Positions 51,294-59,518 of a stretch of DNA of 64,000 nucleotides are shown here, in pieces (the stretch's first letter is position 1; the number at the start of each line of letters is the position of its first letter). Source of the stretch: Desulfothermus sp964427155 (GTDB lineage: Bacteria > Desulfobacterota > Desulfovibrionia > Desulfovibrionales > Desulfothermaceae). A program made the translations under genes and the position numbers. The notes under the pieces are model-generated. The model searched no databases and was not told the origin of the DNA. It saw nothing but the letters and a program-made list of their open reading frames with translations. The stretch is from the NCBI GenBank assembly GCA_964427155.1, contig CAYRSC010000017.1, positions 6,858-70,857 of the forward strand, read 5' to 3'.

Positions 51294-52226
51294 CTAAATG
51301 TTTATCTTCTTTACGAGATTCTTCACGGCATCCACAGACCTGGCAAAGGCCTCTTTCTCCTCGGGTAATAACTCTATCTCTATTATCTCCTCCACCCCAT
51401 TTCCACCAAGTTTTACAGGAACCCCCACAAAATAGCCACCCACATCATATTCCTTATCACAGTAGGCGGCACAGGGCAGAATACGCTTCTTATCCTTTAA
51501 AATAGACTCTGCCATCTGAACTGCCGCAGCAGAGGGGGCAAAAAAGGCACTCCCTGTCTTTAAAAGACTCACTATCTCTCCACCACCTTTTCTGGTCCTC
51601 TCCACCATGGCATCTATCTTTTCTTTGGAAAGCAACTTGGTAATGGGGATACCTGCAACAGTGCTATACCTTGGTAATGGCACCATCTGATCTCCATGGC
51701 CCCCCAGGACAAAGGCAGTGACGTCCTCCACCGAGACATTTAACTCCATGGCAATAAAGGTCCTGAAACGGGCAGAGTCCAATATCCCTGCCATACCAAC
51801 CACCCTGTTTACGGGAAATCCACTCACTTTATGGGCCACATAGACCATGGCATCTAAGGGATTGGATACCACAATGAGTACTGCATTGGGAGAATATTTG
51901 GCAACCTGTTCCACAACCCCTTTTACTATCTCAGTATTCTTGGCCAACAAATCATCCCTGCTCATACCAGGTTTTCTGGCAAGACCAGCGGTTATAATTA
52001 CCACATCAGAATCTGCTGTATCCTTATAGTCATTGGTACCAATGATCTCAGAATCAAACCCCTCTATAGGAGAAGCCTCTCTAAGGTCCAGACCCTTTCC
52101 CTGGGGCATCCCTTCCACTATATCCAATAAACATATATCTCCCAACTCCTTACTGGCGGCCCAATGGGCTGCGGTTGCCCCTACATTTCCTCCACCAATT
52201 ATGGATATCTTTTTTCTCCTGTGCAT
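51294..52226 (-). CDS. mdh: Malate dehydrogenase (LDH-like type)
   Basis: A 310-residue NAD-dependent enzyme linking malate and oxaloacetate. It has the dinucleotide fold ISIIGGGNVGATAAHW, the substrate Arg in AGLARKPGMSRDDLL that marks malate over lactate dehydrogenase, NPLDAMVYVAHK, and the catalytic His in LGGHGDQMVP. It follows the transcarboxylase gene by 32 bases, in the order that regenerates oxaloacetate for it. Confidence 0.94.
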   Translation of the reverse strand: MHRRKKISIIGGGNVGATAAHWAASKELGDICLLDIVEGMPQGKGLDLREASPIEGFDSEIIGTNDYKDTADSDVVIITAGLARKPGMSRDDLLAKNTEIVKGVVEQVAKYSPNAVLIVVSNPLDAMVYVAHKVSGFPVNRVVGMAGILDSARFRTFIAMELNVSVEDVTAFVLGGHGDQMVPLPRYSTVAGIPITKLLSKEKIDAMVERTRKGGGEIVSLLKTGSAFFAPSAAAVQMAESILKDKKRILPCAAYCDKEYDVGGYFVGVPVKLGGNGVEEIIEIELLPEEKEAFARSVDAVKNLVKKINI

Positions 52227-52258
52227 ATCAACACCCCTGATTTTTCTATGGTTAAACC

Positions 52259-54283
52259 CTATCCTATCACCACCAATACCTGCCCCTTCTGGACATTTTC
52301 CCCTTCTTTACACCTTATCTCCTTAACTACTCCTGAGGCAGGTGCAGTAATGGAATTTTCCATCTTCATGGCCTCTAAGATGAGGAGTACATCCCCCTCC
52401 TCCACCTTGTCTCCTTCCTTCTTCTCCAGCCGGATGATTATACCAGGCATAGGTGCCTCAACTGGAGTGCCTTCCACAGGGGCACTGACCTTCTCCGCCT
52501 TTTTCTCTTCCTTTTTCTCCTCTGTCTTTGCAGGCTTAGAGGGAGCGGCAGGTTTTGCCACAGGCGCAGAGGGAGCAGATGGCATCTGCTGGGGCATGGC
52601 CCCCATGGGAGGCATATATCCTGCCATTGGCGAAATAGAGGTCACCATAGGTGTCCCTCCAACTGCCTCTACCTCTACCTTAAAGTATTCATCGTCCACA
52701 AACACATTAAATGTCCTTATGCCCTCTCCCTTTTCCGGGGCCTCTTTCTGGGGCCTTTCCACCAACAACCCCTTCTTTGCCTTCTCTATGAGTTCCTGCT
52801 CCTTCTTTACATCCTCCAGGGTCTTGGGCTTCACGTCCTCAGGGATCTCCTCCAGCCCATATTTCCATCTCAAGAACCTCTTACCTGTGGTTGGATAAAG
52901 TGCATATATGAGGAGGTCATCCATATCCTTGGCAAGGTCACCAATCTCCTTTTTGGCCTTTTCCAGCTCTGGCTCAAGGATATCCGCGGGCCTACCTGTA
53001 TATGGAGTCTCTCCTCTGGGATATCCCTTTAATGCCTTTTTCTGTACCTCAGGATCAATGGGCACAGGGGTTTTCCCATAAAGACCATAACATAGATCCT
53101 TCACCTGGGCGGTTATCATCTTATATCTCTCATCTTCTGTATCAAACAGGACGTTATTCACCGTCTGAGTACCCACTATCTGAGAGGTTGGGGTCACTAG
53201 GGGCACCTGACCAAGTTCCTTTCTCACCCTTGGCAACTCTTTAAACACCTCTGACAGCTTATCAATGGCATCCATCTCCCTGAGCTGATTTACGAGATTA
53301 GACAACATTCCACCAGGTGTCTGATGTAGAAGGACATTTACATCTATTACCGACATCCTATCATCCAGGAGATGCCTATACTTTGGAGAGATCTTATTGA
53401 AATATTCTGCACACTTGATTAGCTGTTTCAAATCCAGTCCTGTATCTCTATTTGTCCCCCTTAAGGTAACCACCAGGGGCTCCACTGCTGGATGAGATGT
53501 CCTATAGGCCCAAGGGGATAGACAGGTGTCAACTATATCCACCCCCGCCTCTATTGCCTTCAAAAGAGACATATCCGCCATTCCAGAAGTAAAATGGCTA
53601 TGGAGATGAATGGGGACCTTCACGGTTTCCTTAAGGGCCTTGATGAGGATATAGGCATCATAGGGGGCGATCAATCCTGCCATGTCTTTTATGCAGATAG
53701 TATCTGCCCCCATATCTTCCAGTTCTCTGGCCTTATCCAGATAATATTGCAGATTATAGACATCTCCTCCCATCCTCTCTTCTGTTAGAGAGTAACAGAT
53801 AGTACCCTGAAAGTGCTTATTGTGCTTCTTTATCACCTTTACCACTGTCTTGAAGTTCCTGAAATCATTCAGGGCGTCAAATACCCTGAAGATATCTATA
53901 CCATTTTCACAACACCTCTCCACAAATGCCTCTGCCACATCATCTGCATAATTTCTGTATCCCACCAGGTTCTGTCCCCTCAGGAGCATGGAAAAAGGGG
54001 TATTTTTTATATACTTCTTCAGGGTACGTATCCTCTCCCAGGGGTCCTCAGCCAAAAACCTATGCATGGTATCAAAGGTGGCGCCCCCCCAGACCTCCAT
54101 GGAATAAAAACCACACTTGTCCATCTCCTCTGCAATTGGAATAAAATCTTCTGTCCTCCCCCTTGTGGCAAAAAGGGACTGATGTCCATCCCTCATAGTA
54201 AGGTCCTGTATCTTTACAGGATTGGTAACCTCCACCTTATCTTCCAGAGTGCCTGCCAGGACTACTCCATGTTTTTCAACCAT
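52259..54283 (-). CDS. Fused transcarboxylase 5S and biotin carrier (pyruvate/oxaloacetate carboxyltransferase)
   Basis: A 674-residue protein. Residues about 20-300 are the DRE-TIM carboxyltransferase (IQDLTMRDGHQSLFATR, KDMAGLI, HLHSHFTSGMA), and about 300-470 are the conserved carboxylase domain. A Pro/Ala/Lys-rich linker (about 545-600) leads to a biotinyl domain ending VLLILEAMKMENSITAPASG, where EAMKM carries the biotinyl lysine. It transfers CO2 between oxaloacetate and biotin, so with MmdA it would form a methylmalonyl-CoA:pyruvate (oxaloacetate) transcarboxylase. In Propionibacterium these are separate 5S and 1.3S chains; here they are fused as in oxaloacetate decarboxylase alpha. 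No membrane beta subunit is present. Confidence 0.9.
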   Translation of the reverse strand: MVEKHGVVLAGTLEDKVEVTNPVKIQDLTMRDGHQSLFATRGRTEDFIPIAEEMDKCGFYSMEVWGGATFDTMHRFLAEDPWERIRTLKKYIKNTPFSMLLRGQNLVGYRNYADDVAEAFVERCCENGIDIFRVFDALNDFRNFKTVVKVIKKHNKHFQGTICYSLTEERMGGDVYNLQYYLDKARELEDMGADTICIKDMAGLIAPYDAYILIKALKETVKVPIHLHSHFTSGMADMSLLKAIEAGVDIVDTCLSPWAYRTSHPAVEPLVVTLRGTNRDTGLDLKQLIKCAEYFNKISPKYRHLLDDRMSVIDVNVLLHQTPGGMLSNLVNQLREMDAIDKLSEVFKELPRVRKELGQVPLVTPTSQIVGTQTVNNVLFDTEDERYKMITAQVKDLCYGLYGKTPVPIDPEVQKKALKGYPRGETPYTGRPADILEPELEKAKKEIGDLAKDMDDLLIYALYPTTGKRFLRWKYGLEEIPEDVKPKTLEDVKKEQELIEKAKKGLLVERPQKEAPEKGEGIRTFNVFVDDEYFKVEVEAVGGTPMVTSISPMAGYMPPMGAMPQQMPSAPSAPVAKPAAPSKPAKTEEKKEEKKAEKVSAPVEGTPVEAPMPGIIIRLEKKEGDKVEEGDVLLILEAMKMENSITAPASGVVKEIRCKEGENVQKGQVLVVIG

Positions 54284-54298
54284 AACAAACTCCTTGCT

Positions 54299-54517
54299 TT
54301 AAGATTTACACATCCTCATTTGCCAGTTAAAACGTCTCTCCATCACCATACACCTTCCAGAAAAGGACCAGGGGCTAGTTATAGGTAATACTGGCCTCTG
54401 CTCCACATATACTGGAGGTGCATATACGCTCATGGCCTGGAGAGAAAGGGCCTCCTCTTCCAGATACATGTGTATAGCGGCAGATATTGCCGCCACTATC
54501 TTTTCTTTTCTATCCAT
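54299..54517 (-). CDS. Small carboxyltransferase accessory subunit (MmdE/OadG C-terminal-like)
   Basis: A 72-residue protein that opens MDRKEKIVAAISAAIHMYLE and has SPWSFSGRCMVMERR. This is the pattern of the C-terminal tail of OadG/MmdD gamma-delta subunits and of the free epsilon subunit MmdE of methylmalonyl-CoA decarboxylases, which help the carboxyltransferase assemble. It has no membrane helix. Its position directly upstream of the fused 5S/1.3S gene (15-base gap) supports an assembly role in a soluble transcarboxylase. Family assignment is by memory of the motif and position. Confidence 0.7.
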   Translation of the reverse strand: MDRKEKIVAAISAAIHMYLEEEALSLQAMSVYAPPVYVEQRPVLPITSPWSFSGRCMVMERRFNWQMRMCKS

Positions 54518-54528
54518 AAAAAACTCCG

Positions 54529-55068
54529 CTACAATTTAGGTTTGATGTATAGCTCACCTCCATAAACATCGTTTATTACAAGGGTGGGAAAATCCTCCAC
54601 CCTCAATTCCCTAATGGCCTCTGGCCCCAAATCTTCATGGGCAATCACCCTTGCAGACTTTATCCGCTGGGATAACAGGGCCCCTGCCCCCCCAGTTGCT
54701 CCAAGATAGACCCCCCCATATCTCTTAAGGGCTTCCTTAACCTCCTCAGATCTCTTACCCTTTCCAATAGTGGCCCTCAGGCCCAATTCATAAAGCCTAG
54801 GTGCATAGGGGTCCATGCGATAGCTGGTGGTGGGACCGGCTGCTCCAATGGGCCTGGAGGGGGGAGCTGGAGTGGGGCCCACATAATATATCACAGCACC
54901 CTCCACAGGAAAGGGGAGCTCTTCCCCCCTCTCCAGCGCCTCTATCATTCTCTTATGTGCCGCATCCCTGGCGGTATAGATGGTCCCCGAAATGAGTACA
55001 ACATCTCCCACCCTGAGTTTAAAGACATCCTCCTGTGTTAAGGGTGTGGTGAGTCTATAGGTATTCAT
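54529..55068 (-). CDS. fumB: Fumarate hydratase class I, beta subunit
   Basis: A 179-residue beta chain of the two-subunit [4Fe-4S] fumarase. It has LRVGDVVLISGTIYTARDAAH and GAAGPTTSYRMDPYA, which bind substrate, and YGGVYLGATGGAGALLSQRI. It overlaps the alpha-subunit stop by one base. Confidence 0.93.
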   Translation of the reverse strand: MNTYRLTTPLTQEDVFKLRVGDVVLISGTIYTARDAAHKRMIEALERGEELPFPVEGAVIYYVGPTPAPPSRPIGAAGPTTSYRMDPYAPRLYELGLRATIGKGKRSEEVKEALKRYGGVYLGATGGAGALLSQRIKSARVIAHEDLGPEAIRELRVEDFPTLVINDVYGGELYIKPKL

Positions 55069-55907
55069 TAAAATATAACCTCCTTATATCTCGCTGAATG
55101 ACACTGGATATTCACCGCCACCGGTAGAGAGGCAATATGACACTTAGAGACATTTATCCTCACACCAAGGGCAGTGGTCTTACCTCCTAGACCCATGGGA
55201 CCTATCCCAAGAGAATTAATGGCCTCCAAAAGTTCCTGTTCTCTCTCTGCCATCTCTGGCTCAGGATGAGGCTCATCAAGGGGCCTAAAAAGTGCCTTCT
55301 TTGCAAGAATAGGGGCCTGATCAAAGGTCCCCCCTATCCCCACCCCCACAATGATGGGGGGACAGGGATTTGGCCCAGATTCTGCCACCCTCTTTACCAC
55401 AAACTCCTTTATACCATCCCATCCAGAGGCAGGGGTGAGCATTGTGCACCTGGACATATTCTCACTTCCCCCCCCCTTTGCCATGAAGGATATCTTAAAC
55501 ACATCCCCTGGGACCAGTTCATAGTGTATCATGGCGGGGGTATTATCCCCTGTATTCTCTCTGGTAAAGGGATCACATAGGGACTTTCTAAAATAGGCCT
55601 TCTCATAGGCATCCACCATGGCCCTGGTGAGCACTTCTCCAATAAACCCCCCTTCTATCTTTACATCTGCCCCCATCTCCACAAAAAAAACACCCACCCC
55701 TGTATCCTGACACAGGGGAAGTCTGCTTTCCCGGGCAAGTCTTGCATTCTCCAGAAGTTGAGAGAGTATTTCCCTGGCGGTCTGAGACACTTCCTCTTCA
55801 TAGGCCCGCTTCAGGGCACTTTCTACATCTGGAGGCAGGTTCACCCCTGCATCCATTATCACCTCTCTCATCTTCTCGTATATCTCACCTGCATCTATAA
55901 TACGCAT
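55068..55907 (-). CDS. fumA: Fumarate hydratase class I, alpha subunit
   Basis: A 279-residue alpha chain that carries the labile [4Fe-4S] cluster. The Cys ligands are in SRLPLCQDTGVGVFFVEMG, SRCTMLTPASGW and VNVSKCHIASLPVAVN-type positions (the last reads INVSKCHIASLPVAV here). Substrate region: GVGIGGTFDQAPILAKKALF. It hydrates fumarate to malate. It lies 12 bases after sdhB. Confidence 0.93.
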   Translation of the reverse strand: MRIIDAGEIYEKMREVIMDAGVNLPPDVESALKRAYEEEVSQTAREILSQLLENARLARESRLPLCQDTGVGVFFVEMGADVKIEGGFIGEVLTRAMVDAYEKAYFRKSLCDPFTRENTGDNTPAMIHYELVPGDVFKISFMAKGGGSENMSRCTMLTPASGWDGIKEFVVKRVAESGPNPCPPIIVGVGIGGTFDQAPILAKKALFRPLDEPHPEPEMAEREQELLEAINSLGIGPMGLGGKTTALGVRINVSKCHIASLPVAVNIQCHSARYKEVIF

Positions 55908-55919
55908 ATCAACGCCCCA

Positions 55920-56690
55920 CTACTTCTTTTTCTTTTTTGAAAATACGGAAAATAGCTTCCCCACCTTGCCCCCAAGGGAGGCCATTGCCATCTTCCTGCG
56001 CATGATGCCCAGCTGATCCTGAAGGGGGATCTTCTTGGGACATACATCCTCACACCCAAGTAGCCCCATACATCCAAAAACACCCTCATCAGTACCAATA
56101 ACCTCAAAATATTCCTGATCACTTCGCTCATCCCTGGGATCAATATAGAACCTGGCTATCCTGTTTATGGTAGCCGCCCCCAGAAAGTCCTCTCTCATCC
56201 TGGCAGTTCCACAGGCCGCTATGCAACATCCACATTCTATACACCTGTCCAGTTCAAAGATCTCATTTGCCAGGTCATTGTCCATCCTCTCTTCCAGGGC
56301 ATTGGGGTCAAATTGTTTGGTGGTATGCACCCACGACTCAATCCTCTTGGCCACCCCCCTAAACCATGTGCCTGTATCCACTGAAAGGTCCCCTATTAAT
56401 TTAAAGACCGGGAGGGGATGAAGGACTATATGCTCTGGTAGGTCCTTGGTCTTTGTGTGACAGGCAAGACCTGGTCTCCCATTTATCACCATGGCACAGG
56501 AACCACACACTGCGGCCCTACATACAAAGTCAAACTGGAGAGAGGGATCCTGCTCCTCCCTTATCTCATTCAAGGCAATAAACAGGGTCATATTGTCCTT
56601 CTCTTCCAAAAAATAACTCTGCATATGGGGAACAGAGTCCGGATCCATGGGATTATATCTAAATATCTCAAAATGAAGTCGTCTGCTCAT
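55920..56690 (-). CDS. sdhB: Succinate dehydrogenase/fumarate reductase iron-sulfur subunit
   Basis: A 256-residue electron-transfer subunit. The [2Fe-2S] ligands are in CRAAVCGSCAMVINGRPGLAC, split here as CRAAVCGSC and LAC. The [4Fe-4S] site is in CIECGCCIAACG, and the [3Fe-4S]-type site is in GCMGLLGCEDVCPKK. The C-terminus is lysine-rich. It links the flavin in SdhA to the hemes in SdhC. Confidence 0.94.
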   Translation of the reverse strand: MSRRLHFEIFRYNPMDPDSVPHMQSYFLEEKDNMTLFIALNEIREEQDPSLQFDFVCRAAVCGSCAMVINGRPGLACHTKTKDLPEHIVLHPLPVFKLIGDLSVDTGTWFRGVAKRIESWVHTTKQFDPNALEERMDNDLANEIFELDRCIECGCCIAACGTARMREDFLGAATINRIARFYIDPRDERSDQEYFEVIGTDEGVFGCMGLLGCEDVCPKKIPLQDQLGIMRRKMAMASLGGKVGKLFSVFSKKKKK

Positions 56691-56710
56691 AGCTTCCTCT
56701 CTGTTTTTTT

Positions 56711-58531
56711 CTATTCATCTTTGCTTATTACCTTACCCTCACCATAGCCCCTGTCGCCAGGTGGCAAATAAAATACCTTAGACGCAGGTTCATATTCCAA
56801 TGTGGGTAAATCTTCCCCTTCCTTCCATGTGGCAAGGGTCCTCGTAAGCCACTCTTTATCATTTCTGGCGGGATAATCTTCCCTGTAATGGGCCCCCCTG
56901 CTCTCCTTTCTCTGCAATGCCCCATAGGCAATACACAGGGCAACCCTTATCATCCCTGGGAGTCTAAGGGCAGCAGCAAGCTCTGGGTTCGCACCTATAC
57001 CATTGGACCTTAACCCCACACGCTTGCTCCTCTCATGCAGTTCCTGCAATGACTCCACTGCAGAGGTAAGGTCCTTTTCATTCCTAAATATACCCACCTT
57101 TTCCATCATTATTTCCTGCAGTTCAGCACGGATCTTATAGACATTCTCCCCACCTGTAGAATTCTTGAGGGACTCAATCCTCTCCTTCTGTTTCCTCACC
57201 GCACCACTCACCTCACTGGTCTTGATATCCACCTCATATCCTTTTAAGAACTCTACCACCTTCTCTCCTATAATCTTCCCTGCCACAACGGTCTCTGCTA
57301 GAGAATTTCCACCTAACCTGTTAAATCCATGCAGGTCCCAACACGCGGCCTCCCCAGCGGCAAACAAACCCTTTAGCCCATAGGCGGCACCGTCTTTGTT
57401 GGTCCTTACTCCTCCCATACTATAGTGCTGGGTTGGCCTTACTGGAATAAGCTGATGAATGGGATTTATCCCCAAAAAAGACATACAGATATCATAGACC
57501 TCTCTGAGTTTGGTGGTAATATGCTTTTCCCCTAAGTGCCGTATATCTAACCAGAGGTGTTCCCCATAGGGGCTCTTTACCCCAAAACCCTTTCTTATGT
57601 GTTCTGTCATACGACGAGATACCACATCCCTAGAGGCAAGCTCTGCCTTTTTGGGCTCATAATCTGGCATGAATCTGTATTCATTCTTGTCCAGAAGTAC
57701 GCCTCCATCCCCACGGCATCCCTCTGTGACCAATATATCAGTGGGGACTATGCCAGTTGGATGAAACTGGACCGCCTCCATATTCCCCAGCGGTACAATC
57801 CCCGTATCCAGCGCAAGGATGAGGCCAGCACCCTCATTTATAACCGCATTTGTGGTGGCCTTATAAAGACGACCATACCCCCCTGTGGCAATCAGCACTG
57901 CCTTTGCTAGATATACCAGTAATTCCCCTGTCCTCAAGCACCTGGCCACTGCTCCAAAACACCTCTCTCCATCGTGAATAAGAGATAGGGCCTCCACCCT
58001 ATCATGTATATTTACCCCCAACTCCAGGGCCTTATTGTCCATGGTATATAACACGCAATGTCCAGTACCATCAGCAGTATAACAGGTCCTCCACTTGGCA
58101 GTGCCCCCAAAGGCCCTGGCGGTGATAAGCCCTGCCTTTTCTTCCTTTTCATATACCTCTATCTTCTTTCCGCCCTGAAAATACGTGGCCGGCCCAGGAA
58201 CCACCCTGTTCCAGGGGACTCCCCAGAAGGCAAGCTCCCTCATCACTATAGGTGCAGTGTCCACAAACAGCCTGGCAACCTCCTGATCACATCCCCAGTC
58301 CGAACCCTTTACAGTGTCTTCAAAATGTACATCTGGTGAATCCCCTTCTCCCATGGCACAATTACCTAGAGCGGCCTGCATCCCCCCCTGGGCGGCACAG
58401 GAGTGGGAACGTCTGGGAGGGACAAGGGATAAAACAATACAATCAAATCCTGCCTGGGCCGCCTCTATGGCCACCCGCTCTCCCGCAAGACCTGCGCCTA
58501 TACAAAGCATATCAGTATAAAAGGTCTGCAT
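56711..58531 (-). CDS. sdhA: Succinate dehydrogenase/fumarate reductase flavoprotein subunit
   Basis: A 606-residue FAD subunit. The N-terminal fold has LCIGAGLAGERVAIEAAQAG; the covalently flavinylated His is in RRSHSCAAQGGMQAAL; the catalytic region has VQFHPTGIVPTDILVTEGCR; and MGGVRTNKDGAAYGLKGLFAAGEAAC is split here as PTQHYSMGGVRTNKDG and LFAAGEAACWDLHG. Sequence alone cannot tell the physiological direction. In this cluster it links succinate to fumarate for the propionate pathway, with menaquinone as electron partner. Confidence 0.95.
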   Translation of the reverse strand: MQTFYTDMLCIGAGLAGERVAIEAAQAGFDCIVLSLVPPRRSHSCAAQGGMQAALGNCAMGEGDSPDVHFEDTVKGSDWGCDQEVARLFVDTAPIVMRELAFWGVPWNRVVPGPATYFQGGKKIEVYEKEEKAGLITARAFGGTAKWRTCYTADGTGHCVLYTMDNKALELGVNIHDRVEALSLIHDGERCFGAVARCLRTGELLVYLAKAVLIATGGYGRLYKATTNAVINEGAGLILALDTGIVPLGNMEAVQFHPTGIVPTDILVTEGCRGDGGVLLDKNEYRFMPDYEPKKAELASRDVVSRRMTEHIRKGFGVKSPYGEHLWLDIRHLGEKHITTKLREVYDICMSFLGINPIHQLIPVRPTQHYSMGGVRTNKDGAAYGLKGLFAAGEAACWDLHGFNRLGGNSLAETVVAGKIIGEKVVEFLKGYEVDIKTSEVSGAVRKQKERIESLKNSTGGENVYKIRAELQEIMMEKVGIFRNEKDLTSAVESLQELHERSKRVGLRSNGIGANPELAAALRLPGMIRVALCIAYGALQRKESRGAHYREDYPARNDKEWLTRTLATWKEGEDLPTLEYEPASKVFYLPPGDRGYGEGKVISKDE

Positions 58532-58555
58532 ATTATCACCCCGTATCTTTTTAGG

Positions 58556-59206
58556 TTATGCCTTTAAAAAATAAAATCTGAGCAAATTTATGATCTCCAC
58601 CCCAACATATATCCCAATGAGATAATAAATTACCCTTATTACCTTTGCCCTTGTGGCCCTGGTTACAAATCCCCACTTTACCCCTATCCTATAGAGGCCA
58701 ATACAACCGTGGAGTGCTGCAATAAAAATAAGTAGGAGATAAAAGACTATCCATAGACCATGATGTAACAACTGAGCACTCTTGGCCGCAGTAATGGGGA
58801 GGTCAGAAAGCACAGACCACATGTGAATAGATGCCACCACCAAGAGGAATGCACCAGTTACTGCCTGAATAACCCAAAACCACGTATCTCTATGATGCAT
58901 CATCTTGGCGTGCCTCAGGATGAGCCTCTGTTCTTTTGTCCTAAAGGGCATCTTTCTCGCAGCAAGAAAGGCATGGAGGAGAAACAATAAAAACAAGAGA
59001 GGACCCCCCACCTGGGCAAGATAGGTCTTCTCAAAAAACGCCGCCACAAAATCCAGCGCCCTTGCTCCAAAGATGATGCTTCCAACAAACATCATATGGG
59101 CAAATAAAAACAAGACCAGACATAGCCCTGTAAGCATCTGGAGCCAGTCCAGCCAGCCTGAGAGGCGATGACCCTTATAGGCCTCCACAGTGGTATCAAT
59201 TGACAT
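58556..59206 (-). CDS. sdhC: Succinate dehydrogenase/fumarate reductase cytochrome b subunit (Wolinella type)
   Basis: A 216-residue diheme membrane anchor with five helices. Four helix histidines in FLFAHMMF, LLFLLHAFLA, VASIHMWSV and AALHGCIGLYRIGVKWG match the two heme b ligand pairs of the Wolinella FrdC. The Wolinella Glu180, two residues before the last His and used for transmembrane proton transfer, is Ala here. The ATG at 59206 follows GGAGG by 7 bases; a TTG two codons upstream is not favoured. First gene of the whole propionate cluster. Confidence 0.92.
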   Translation of the reverse strand: MSIDTTVEAYKGHRLSGWLDWLQMLTGLCLVLFLFAHMMFVGSIIFGARALDFVAAFFEKTYLAQVGGPLLFLLFLLHAFLAARKMPFRTKEQRLILRHAKMMHHRDTWFWVIQAVTGAFLLVVASIHMWSVLSDLPITAAKSAQLLHHGLWIVFYLLLIFIAALHGCIGLYRIGVKWGFVTRATRAKVIRVIYYLIGIYVGVEIINLLRFYFLKA

Positions 59207-59354
59207 AATCAAGCCTCCATAAATTTAGATTTAAGAGGTTATAAAAACACCCACCAAAAAGAAACACAACCATCCCATACTATTATTTCCCATTCTACTC
59301 TAATGCCCTACCCAAAAACATCTCACCAATCAATGCTGGAAAAATTTGTATATA

Positions 59355-59375
59355 ATGCGTAGATAAAATACGCAT
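59355..59375. promoter_or_regulatory. Palindrome in the sdhC-rlmI divergent intergenic region
   Basis: The 312-base gap between sdhC and rlmI holds a perfect inverted repeat, ATGCGTA-N7-TACGCAT (59355-59375). On the plus strand the sequence TATAAT (59351-59356) overlaps its left edge. It could be an operator for the sdh-fum-propionate cluster or for the plus-strand genes. I found no convincing promoter facing sdhC. Confidence 0.4.
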
Positions 59376-59394
59376 TCTTTCCTGTGCTTATCTT

Positions 59395-59423
59395 TTGACA
59401 CATCCTAAAAGGCCACATATAGA
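59395..59423 (+). promoter_or_regulatory. Sigma70-like promoter for rlmI and the heme genes
   Basis: TTGACA (59395-59400), a 17-base spacer and TATAGA (59418-59423), followed by T. The -35 is perfect. The leader is about 90 bases to the ATG at 59519. Confidence 0.7.
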
Positions 59424-59518
59424 TATCTTTTAAGAGAAGTGGCACTGGGGTTATATCTCCATAAGATTGTCACGGACCCTCTAAGGTCCCTGGATCTGGG
59501 ACTATGTAACACAGTGTG

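Noticed and set aside
53813..54388. 191-codon plus-strand frame over the transcarboxylase gene
   Set aside because: Antisense shadow of a clear coding gene; it runs across the gene's start and into the epsilon-like gene.
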